Positions 1 to 5,376 of a stretch of 12,743 bases of DNA are shown piece by piece. The stretch comes from JBEIUL01 sp044356865 (GTDB lineage: Bacteria; Planctomycetota; Phycisphaerae; Phycisphaerales; SM1A02): contig JBIKVN010000077.1 of NCBI GenBank assembly GCA_044356865.1, forward strand, positions 1 to 12,743. Direction: 5' to 3'. Each line of letters opens with the position of its first letter. Position 1 is the first letter of the stretch. Below the pieces are notes generated by a model, which was given only the letters and a program-made list of their open reading frames with translations, did not search any database and was not told the DNA's origin. Made by a program: the position numbers and the translations under genes.

Positions 1-431
1 AGATCGAACGAGCGATCGGGGAAGGGCAACGCCGGCAGGCCGGCGGCGACATAGCGTCCGGCGGCCCGTCCCGGGCCGAGATCGGCGAGGAACCGTTCGA
101 GCGCCGCCCGCCGTTCCGCCTCGTAGCCCGCGAAGTCGTACGCGAAGTGGCCGGGCCGCTCGCGGATCGCGGCCATCGTCCGGGCGAGGTCCTCGCGCGA
201 GCGTGCGGCGATCGTGCCGTCGTCCATCGAGTACGCCGGATCGCAGGCGACGACCTCGACGCCGAGCGCCGCGAGCTCCGCCGCAAGCGAGCCCGGTCCG
301 CCGGGGCAATCGAGGATCTTCCGGCCGCGGAGGCCTTCCCCCTCGAGCCCGTACATCCGCAGGCTTTCCGCGAGCGAGCGTCCGAAGAGCACCGGACGCT
401 CGAAGCCCAGTTCCGCGTCTCCGCCGCTCAC
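1..431 (-). CDS. SAM-dependent methyltransferase, C-terminus beyond the window
   Basis: This is the first 143 codons of a class I SAM-dependent methyltransferase; the rest lies beyond base 1. The glycine-rich SAM-binding loop is ILDCPGGPGS at residues 39-48. It is followed by the end of the second strand, with an acidic residue in VACDPAYS (61-68) that would contact the ribose. LPFPDRSFD (135-143) matches the segment that precedes motif IV in this superfamily. The insert between residues 69 and 130 is charged and helical. The start is GTG at 431-429, which overlaps the stop of the upstream DUF1080 gene in the tetranucleotide GTGA, so translational coupling is likely. The substrate cannot be told: small-molecule, lipid and protein methyltransferases share this fold. 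The fold is secure; the function beyond methyl transfer is unknown. Confidence 0.85.
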   Translation of the reverse strand, partial: MSGGDAELGFERPVLFGRSLAESLRMYGLEGEGLRGRKILDCPGGPGSLAAELAALGVEVVACDPAYSMDDGTIAARSREDLARTMAAIRERPGHFAYDFAGYEAERRAALERFLADLGPGRAAGRYVAAGLPALPFPDRSFD

Positions 432-1138
432 TTCACGACCTTCGGTGCCGAGGCCCCGACCGGCCGCAGCGCGACCTCGGCGAACTCGACGGTCATCGGC
501 TCGCCGGTATGGAGCTGCATGCCGATGCGGCCCGTGCGCCGCCGCGGCGCCGCCTCGAACACCTCGGTGACGAGCGTGCCGTTGATCAGGTGCCGGACCG
601 TGCCACCGACGGCTTCGATCCGATAGTCGTTCCATTCGCCGGTCTTGATGCTCGCGTCGGCCTTGGCCGCCTCGAGGAAGCGGGTGGTTTCCCGCGATCC
701 GTCGGCCGTGAACGCGACCCGCTCGCCCCGCTCGTTCACGAGCCCGCGCCCGCCGTCACCGCCCTCGTAGAGCCGCCCGGTGTATGAGTTCGCCGCGTCG
801 ATGTCGGCCTGGAAGCCCTTCGGCTCGCCGGTCTCCTGCGGGTCGGTGCGGTACTGGATGCCCGAGTTGCCGCCGGTGATCCGGAACCGGCAGGTCAGGA
901 CGAAGTCGGCGTGCTTGCCGGGCAGCCAGACATAGGCGTTCCGCTCGAGCGGCCGCTCGGCGGTCGCGCGGCCGACGAGGATCCCGTCCTTGAGTTCCCA
1001 ACGGTCGAGGTTGCCCTCGCAACCGTCGAGCGACTCGAGTGTCCAGGTCCCCGCGGGCGGGGCCGGGATGGTCGTGGACGGCGGGTTCGCAGGGGGGGCG
1101 GCGAGAACGGTCAGGACGGTCAGCGTGAAGGCGTGCAT
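428..1138 (-). CDS. Secreted DUF1080 protein (3-keto-disaccharide hydrolase domain)
   Basis: This 236-aa protein has a short N-terminal hydrophobic signal (about residues 1-14), then one DUF1080 domain, a lectin-like beta sandwich of the 3-keto-disaccharide hydrolase family. Family landmarks are the W-x-L-K-D-G strand (47-52), GNSGIQYR (90-97), GFQADIDAANSYTGRLYEG (108-126) with the following GRG, and W-N-D-Y-R-I near residue 170. Known members cleave 3-keto-glycosides or bind sugars outside the cytoplasm, and they are greatly expanded in planctomycetes. The length fits a single-domain member. It is the first gene of a pair with the methyltransferase, whose GTG overlaps its stop. It is transcribed divergently from the glycosyltransferase at 1282. 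A TACCTT element lies 28 nt before the ATG. The family call is firm; the substrate is unknown. Confidence 0.92.
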   Translation of the reverse strand: MHAFTLTVLTVLAAPPANPPSTTIPAPPAGTWTLESLDGCEGNLDRWELKDGILVGRATAERPLERNAYVWLPGKHADFVLTCRFRITGGNSGIQYRTDPQETGEPKGFQADIDAANSYTGRLYEGGDGGRGLVNERGERVAFTADGSRETTRFLEAAKADASIKTGEWNDYRIEAVGGTVRHLINGTLVTEVFEAAPRRRTGRIGMQLHTGEPMTVEFAEVALRPVGASAPKVVK

Positions 1139-1166
1139 GGGGCTTCCATCGGTCGGGACCGCCGGG

Positions 1167-1174
1167 AAGGTAGC
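1167..1174 (-). promoter_or_regulatory. Putative -10 element GCTACCTT before the DUF1080 gene
   Basis: The minus strand reads GCTACCTT, with 28 nt between its end and the ATG at 1138. The identical octamer precedes the TPR lipoprotein gene at 11394, and variants precede two other genes. No convincing -35 box is seen at 16-18 nt. The promoter role is inferred from recurrence and position. Confidence 0.4.
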
Positions 1175-1281
1175 GGGTTTCCCGTTTCGCTCGCCGCCCG
1201 CGAGATTTCCGGGGAAATCGCCGCGAACCGCGGGGGCCGTGCGGCCGATAGACCGAACCCGGTCCTTCCGCGAGCCCTGCC

Positions 1282-2118
1282 GTGCCGAGCGTCATCATTC
1301 CCGCCCACAACGAGGAACGCCTGATCGGCGAGGTGCTTCGCGCGGTGCTCGCCGAGGGCGTCCCCGACCTCGAGGTCATCGTGGTGCCGAACGGCTGCCG
1401 CGACCGGACGGCCGAGGTGGCCCGCTCGTTCGCGCCGGCCGTGACCGTCGTCGAGGTCGTCGAGGGCGGCAAGACGAACGCCCTCAACCGCGGCGAGGCG
1501 GTGGCGACGCGCTTCCCGCGGGTCTTCCTCGACGGCGACATCGTGATCGAGCCGGGGGCTTTGCGGGCGGTGCTCGCGACGCTCGGCGGCGAAGTCCATC
1601 TCGCCTCGCCGCCGCCGCGGTTTGATACCAGCGAGTCGTCGCGGGGCGTGCGGCTCTTCTACCGGGCGCTTCGCTACAACGCCTATTTCGGCACCGGAGC
1701 CCCGAACGGCTCGGGCACCTTCGCGACCACCGCCGAGGGGCGATCGCGCTGGGGTGAGTTTCCCGCGATCATCGCCGACGACAGTTTCGTGCAGTGCCAG
1801 TTCGAGCCGCACGAGCGGAAGACGAGCCCCGGCCCCGGCGCGATCGTCCGGGCCCCGCGGACCTTCGCGTCGCTGCGGGCGGTGCAGAAGAGGACGCGGC
1901 TCGGCGGGAACCAGCTCGCGACGCTGTTTCCCGGAATCGTCCATCGCCGCAGCTCGGCGAACATCGGTCGGATGGTGAAGCGGATGCTCGTCCGCCCCTG
2001 GGAATGGCCGGCCCTCGTGACCTGGGCGTTCGTGCGGGCCACCAGCCGCCGGGCGGCCGACCGGGCCTTGAAGGCCGGCGAATACCGCTGGTCGCAGGAC
2101 CAGACGGCGCGGGGGTGA
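1282..2118 (+). CDS. Family 2 glycosyltransferase
   Basis: This 278-aa cytoplasmic GT-A fold glycosyltransferase would transfer a sugar from a nucleotide-sugar donor. The N-terminus SVIIPAHNEERLIGEVL (3-19) is the typical GT2 opening strand and helix. EVIVVPNGCRDRTAEVA (31-47) is the nucleotide-binding strand with its N-G-C-x-D-x-T motif. FLDGDIVI (83-90) carries the metal-binding D-x-D, and IIADDSFV (163-170) supplies the acidic pair expected for the catalytic base. H-E-R-K at 177-180 sits where related enzymes have the QxxRW motif. I see no transmembrane helix after the catalytic domain, so it is not a processive synthase. The start is GTG; the conserved SVIIPAHNEE begins at codon 3, which fixes it closely. 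The gene is divergent from the DUF1080 gene and convergent with the lipoprotein. Acceptor and sugar are unknown. Confidence 0.92.
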   Translation: MPSVIIPAHNEERLIGEVLRAVLAEGVPDLEVIVVPNGCRDRTAEVARSFAPAVTVVEVVEGGKTNALNRGEAVATRFPRVFLDGDIVIEPGALRAVLATLGGEVHLASPPPRFDTSESSRGVRLFYRALRYNAYFGTGAPNGSGTFATTAEGRSRWGEFPAIIADDSFVQCQFEPHERKTSPGPGAIVRAPRTFASLRAVQKRTRLGGNQLATLFPGIVHRRSSANIGRMVKRMLVRPWEWPALVTWAFVRATSRRAADRALKAGEYRWSQDQTARG

Positions 2119-2124
2119 GCGGAG

Positions 2125-2146
2125 CGGGTCGGCTGGGGCCGACCCG
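2125..2146. terminator. Perfect 9-bp hairpin between convergent genes
   Basis: The arms CGGGTCGGC (2125-2133) and GCCGACCCG (2138-2146) are exact reverse complements around a TGGG tetraloop. The hairpin fills most of the 36-bp gap between the glycosyltransferase stop and the lipoprotein stop. It could serve both strands. There is no T tract on either side, so it is not a standard intrinsic terminator; it may act as an RNA 3'-end stabiliser or a weak bidirectional terminator. Confidence 0.6.
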
Positions 2147-2154
2147 ACGCGGCC

Positions 2155-2880
2155 TCACCGCATCCGGTCGAGCCGGGCGATCGTGGTCGTGCCGTCGGCC
2201 TTCACCGTGGTCACCTCGACATGGTCGCCCTTCACCCGCAGCTCGCTGCGGCGGGCGTCGGCCCATTGCACGATCACGCTTTCGGTGTGGATGTGCCAGA
2301 GTCCCATGGCCGGGTTTCCCTCGCCGCCGAAGACCAGGTTGTCCGACTGCATCGACCAGGTGCGCGACGAGCCCGCCTCGACCCAGAGGCCGACCCAGCT
2401 GACCCACGGGCCCTTCAGCTTCACCGCCCGCCCGCCGTTCGAAGGCGGTCCCGCGCGGTCGGCCCCGGGGGCCCAACTCTCCTGGACGAAGCGGTCGCTC
2501 GCGATGAACGGCGCCTCGGGATCCTCCTCGGCCTTCGCGGCGAACGAGTTCGCCGCCGGGATGATCTCGTCCCGCCATCCGCTCGTGAGGTCGACGATGA
2601 CCCGGCCGCCCTCGATCCGCCACGATCCGATCTCGCCGGGCTTGGCCGGGTCGGCTCGCCCCCAGGTGCTGTAGGCCGATCCGCCCGGGGTCAGGACCAG
2701 GTTGAACGAGTTGTTCAGGTTGTCCGAGAGGGCCCAGGTGCCGATCGCGTCCTTCGGTCTCACGACCGCGGTCGGGTCGATCGCGGTCGGGTCACCGCTT
2801 CCGGGGGCGGCGCAGGCGGACAGGAGGCCGGCGGTCGCGAAGGCAAGGAGGGGGCGGACGGGCGGGGTCGGTCGTGCCAT
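2155..2880 (-). CDS. Putative lipoprotein of unknown function
   Basis: This 241-aa protein starts with a lipoprotein signal: positively charged N-terminus, hydrophobic stretch, and lipobox L-L-S-A-C with Cys23 as the lipidation site. The mature part looks beta-rich. It has a segment IGTWALSDNLNNSFNLVL (46-63), then GEIGSWRIEGGRVIVDL, which resembles the G-x-W-x-(10-20)-G-x-W-x repeats of small lipocalin-like or Lipocalin_5-type domains that sense or bind small molecules. Further down are several W-containing strands (SWVGLWVE, LWHIHTES). I do not recognise a defined family, and the lipocalin comparison is only a pattern. A TATCTT element ends 8 nt before the ATG, so the transcript may be leaderless or nearly so. 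The gene faces the glycosyltransferase but shows no operon partner. Real coding is supported by the lipobox and by third-position GC. Confidence 0.85.
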   Translation of the reverse strand: MARPTPPVRPLLAFATAGLLSACAAPGSGDPTAIDPTAVVRPKDAIGTWALSDNLNNSFNLVLTPGGSAYSTWGRADPAKPGEIGSWRIEGGRVIVDLTSGWRDEIIPAANSFAAKAEEDPEAPFIASDRFVQESWAPGADRAGPPSNGGRAVKLKGPWVSWVGLWVEAGSSRTWSMQSDNLVFGGEGNPAMGLWHIHTESVIVQWADARRSELRVKGDHVEVTTVKADGTTTIARLDRMR

Positions 2881-3060
2881 GGGGCGAGAAGATACCGAGA
2901 GGAGATCCAGCCGCCGGATCCCCCGGCAACCTGCGGGATTCCCGCCATGGCACCGCAGATTGTTTTGGAATCACGCGCCCTGTGACATCGGGTGTCGGGA
3001 CGCCGTGACTCGCGTCGCACCCCATCGGGCCCGACATGCGTCTCCCCCGTCCGATGGTGG
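2881..3060. other. Gene-free leader region
   Basis: No coding frame is convincing here. The first part holds the putative promoter of the lipoprotein on the minus strand. The stretch around 2955-2975 is locally T-rich for this window, and 2985-3010 is close to average. A 7-bp direct repeat GATGGTG occurs at 3053-3059 and 3066-3072, at the edge of the sigma-factor remnant. Nothing else is recognised. Confidence 0.4.
2889..2896 (-). promoter_or_regulatory. Putative -10 element GGTATCTT before the lipoprotein gene
   Basis: The minus strand reads GGTATCTT, with 8 nt between its end and the ATG at 2880. A start point about 7 nt downstream would make a nearly leaderless mRNA. It is the closest of the four copies to the bacterial consensus TATAAT. 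No Shine-Dalgarno sequence fits in the gap, which agrees with leaderless initiation. Confidence 0.42.
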
Positions 3061-3183
3061 TTCGCGATGGTGTACGACGAGTCGCGCCGCATGACCCGGT
3101 CGCGGATGCGCTTCGGGTCGACCGACCCTACCCGGTCCGCGACGGGGCTCATCCACGAGGTCTGGCTTCGCCTTCACGCGAGC
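3061..3183 (+). pseudogene. Fragment of an ECF sigma factor (region 2 remnant)
   Basis: The plus-strand frame starting at 3061 reads M-VYDESRRM-TRSRM, then about ten less conserved residues, then TGLIHEVWLRLHASDP. This matches the opening of planctomycete-type ECF sigma factors, where the pattern is VYDELRRLA, a short basic stretch, then a TALVHEAYLRL core. The match covers about 40 residues. Before it, the frame has no recognisable N-terminal helix. After it, the expected region (R-x-H-F-x-x-A-A-x-A-M-R and the DNA-binding sigma4 helix-turn-helix) is absent in all three forward frames. The frame stays open after the match, but the predicted peptide becomes low-complexity R/D/A/H and then overlaps the next gene out of frame. 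It is therefore a decayed or truncated gene. The alternative is a functional micro-protein starting at ATG 3067; no sequence feature favours it. Confidence 0.68.
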
Positions 3184-3226
3184 GACCCGGTTCGGACCGG
3201 CGATCCGGCTCGAGCCCGACACGCTC

Positions 3227-3682
3227 ATGACCCGGATCGGCCCGACCGTCACGCGGGCGATCGCCGTCGGCAACGGGGCGCGGCTCGCCTGGCATTGGCG
3301 GAGGGAGAACGAGTTCCGGCGGCTCAACCCGCCCGCGGTTCCCGGCACCGACGACGAGCGCGAGGCGGCGGAGCGGGACCGGAAGTCCTTCGAGCGTTTC
3401 ACCGCGGAAGTGGCCGAGGCGTTTCTCGATTCGATCCGGATCGCCCGCGATGCGATCGCCTCCGCCGAACCCGATCCGCGGGTCCGCATCGAGGTCGTCC
3501 GGTGCATGGCGATCGCGCTCCATCCCGACACGGACGGTCTCGTACGGACCGAGCCCGCGTCTCCCGACCAGCTCGCGCGGATCGAAGAGTGGCACCGGTT
3601 GCTCGAGGCCGCCGCCGCGGCGCGGGAACTCGCCAAGGAAGAGTGGTCGAGGACGACCGGCTCTCGGCGCGTCTCGCGTTGA
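3227..3682 (+). CDS. Hypothetical 151-aa helical protein
   Basis: The protein is 151 aa, soluble, highly charged and probably all-helical. It has no signal peptide, membrane segment or motif that I recognise. Features include WHWRRENEFRRLNPP (about residues 22-36), a charged helix around SFERFTAEVAEAFLDSI, and a C-terminal helix rich in Ala, Glu and Trp (IEEWHRLLEAAAAARELAKE) ending in a basic tail. Codons are strongly G/C-ending along the whole length, so I treat it as real. The ATG at 3227 is the first start after an in-frame stop at 3092-3094; no clear ribosome binding site precedes it. It lies 43 bp after the sigma-factor remnant and converges on the asparagine-synthase-like gene with a 17-bp gap. 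Function is unknown. A link to the vanished sigma factor, for example as a regulator, is speculation. Confidence 0.65.
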   Translation: MTRIGPTVTRAIAVGNGARLAWHWRRENEFRRLNPPAVPGTDDEREAAERDRKSFERFTAEVAEAFLDSIRIARDAIASAEPDPRVRIEVVRCMAIALHPDTDGLVRTEPASPDQLARIEEWHRLLEAAAAARELAKEEWSRTTGSRRVSR

Positions 3683-3699
3683 TCTCGCGATCTTCCGCT

Positions 3700-5205
3700 T
3701 CAGGCCGGGCGTCGGCTCGACTCGCGGGCAGCGCTCCGCTCCCGATCCAGCGTTCGCAAGACGGCGGCCCGCTCCAGTTCCAGCCAGCCGAGCGCGATGG
3801 CCGTGCCCGCATGGGCCGCGGCGACTTCGGGACTCCAGTTCAGCTGGAGACATCCGGACTCGAAGCACTCCCGAATCCGGTCGTCCCCGTGCCGCAGCGG
3901 ATCCGGGCGAGGGGCTCCCGAGGCGCTTCTCGACCATCGCCGGCCGAGTTTCCGGAGCGTCGACCAGTTCGGATGGAACGGGAACCGGACCAATCGAGGT
4001 TCGAGGGTGCCGATCAGTCGATGCTGCCACGCCCGCCCGTGATCGCGCGACGCTTCGGCGGCACAGAGCGATCGGTACTCGGGGGTGAGCAGGGGCGCGA
4101 CCGGTCGGTACAGCGTTGACGACCCGGCGAGCACCGATCCCGCCCACGACCGGCAGCGCTCCTCGACATACATCCGCAGCCCGAACTCCCGCCACCCGGT
4201 GGAGCCGTGGATGCGTTCCACCACCCGGTCGACGGCCAACTCCAGCAGCCGTTCGCCCTCGCGTCCCATCGACGCCAGGCGATGGCGGCGCTTCGCCATG
4301 CGGAACTGGATCAGCCGCCTCCATCCCGCGAGACGGAGCATCGTCTCGTCGCCCCGGAACGCGAAGAATCCGCTCGCGATCTCCCCGCCGACTCCCGACA
4401 GCTGCATGCGCCGCCCCTCGAATGCAGACCCGAAGACGGTGGGAACCCACGCGTATTCGAGGGGATCGATCGAACACCCGCTGTCCAGCCAGAATCGCCG
4501 GATGGTGTCCCAGTCCGGATCCTCCAGGCTCGGGAACGGGATGATCCGGTGCGGAATCCCGAGTTCGCGGGCGATCGCCGTGGCGCAGTCGACGTCGAAG
4601 CTGCCCGGACTCCCCATCGTGATGGCGGTCCGCGGGCGGACGCCGGCCGCGCAACCCAACGCGAGCACCAGCCGGGAGTCGTATCCGCCGCTCAACTCCG
4701 CGTCCGCGCCTTCGCCGAACGCCCGCGCCGCCAGATCGATCAGGAAGGGAAGCGGATCGGGTCGGGCTCGCTCGGGCGGGGCGTTCGCGATGGTGACCTG
4801 TCCGCTGTCGAAGTCGACTTCCGCGACCTCCGTCGGGAGCATCCGCCGAACGCCCTCGAGAAGCGTGTGCGGTCCGACATCGCACTCGAAGGCGATGCGG
4901 CCGGCCACGGTGACGGGGTCGACAAGTCCGGTCACGTCGGCGTGCGCCGCCACCTCGGGCAGCGAGTCGCCGAGAACGGTGGGCGTACCGGCCATGAAGA
5001 GCGGGAAAGCCCCGAACGGATCAAGGCGAATCCGGGCGCTCGCAGGCCCGGTCGGCTCGATCCGGACTCCGGGGGCCAGCGGATAGGCGCCGAGCTGCAT
5101 GGGTCGGTCCGGCGGTCGCCGGAGGGACGACGCCCCGACCCGCAACACGGGCGATTCAGTATGGTCCCTGGTGAACAGGATGCGGCCTTTCGCGATCGGA
5201 TCCAT
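3700..5205 (-). CDS. Asparagine-synthase-like amidotransferase/adenylating protein
   Basis: The 501-aa protein carries the asparagine-synthase ATP-pyrophosphatase domain. The PP-loop is LSGGYDSRLV at 171-180, followed by a Rossmann-type strand AITMGSPGSFDVDCA (194-208). SGVGGEIASGFF (270-281) corresponds to the G-x-G-G-D-E-x-F-G-G-Y segment, with Glu but no Asp before it. Residues 1-150 resemble the family's N-terminal domain (LDPFGAFPLF at 61-70 matches the D-P-x-G-x-x-P-L-Y strand), but there is no Cys at position 2, so glutaminase activity is not expected. It may use ammonia or another amine, or form an acyl-adenylate. Homologues of this kind occur in exopolysaccharide clusters. The ATG at 5205 is chosen because family resemblance begins soon after; the frame stays open upstream, and a GTG near 5261 is an alternative. 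It is divergent from the sulfotransferase. GC is lower than its neighbours (63% against 73% in two hand-counted 60-base lines). Confidence 0.85.
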   Translation of the reverse strand: MDPIAKGRILFTRDHTESPVLRVGASSLRRPPDRPMQLGAYPLAPGVRIEPTGPASARIRLDPFGAFPLFMAGTPTVLGDSLPEVAAHADVTGLVDPVTVAGRIAFECDVGPHTLLEGVRRMLPTEVAEVDFDSGQVTIANAPPERARPDPLPFLIDLAARAFGEGADAELSGGYDSRLVLALGCAAGVRPRTAITMGSPGSFDVDCATAIARELGIPHRIIPFPSLEDPDWDTIRRFWLDSGCSIDPLEYAWVPTVFGSAFEGRRMQLSGVGGEIASGFFAFRGDETMLRLAGWRRLIQFRMAKRRHRLASMGREGERLLELAVDRVVERIHGSTGWREFGLRMYVEERCRSWAGSVLAGSSTLYRPVAPLLTPEYRSLCAAEASRDHGRAWQHRLIGTLEPRLVRFPFHPNWSTLRKLGRRWSRSASGAPRPDPLRHGDDRIRECFESGCLQLNWSPEVAAAHAGTAIALGWLELERAAVLRTLDRERSAARESSRRPA

Positions 5206-5376
5206 GAGGTCCAGATCGGCACCGCGCCAGGGCGAAGTGAGCCGAACTTCCCGCACGCCGCGACGAAGGGGGGACGGGCAGGGGCCATGCCCGGCAAAAC
5301 CATTTGATAACTTGGGTTCGGACCTTCGCAAAGACGGTCGGTAGCATGCTCGACCCGTTTCCCGGCAGCCCCGATC
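5206..5376. promoter_or_regulatory. Divergent promoter region, asparagine-synthase-like and sulfotransferase genes
   Basis: This 171-bp gap separates two divergent starts, so it must hold both promoters. It contains the most AT-rich stretch nearby, around 5297-5312. On the minus strand, TTGCGA and TATCAA sit 16 nt apart and give a plausible sigma70-like pair for the asparagine-synthase-like gene. On the plus strand, GGTAGCAT at 5340-5347 is a weak variant of the recurring -10 octamer, 29 nt before the sulfotransferase ATG. Both assignments are by eye and uncertain. Confidence 0.35.

Noticed and set aside
3700..5205. Lasso-peptide cyclase as identity of the asparagine-synthase-like protein
   Set aside because: No precursor peptide, leader peptidase or PqqD-like recognition protein is found next to it, so the specific call is not supported.
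5275..5295. Short inverted repeat GGGCA ... TGCCC as an operator
   Set aside because: The arms are only 5 bp and common in DNA of this composition. It is not centred on any promoter element.
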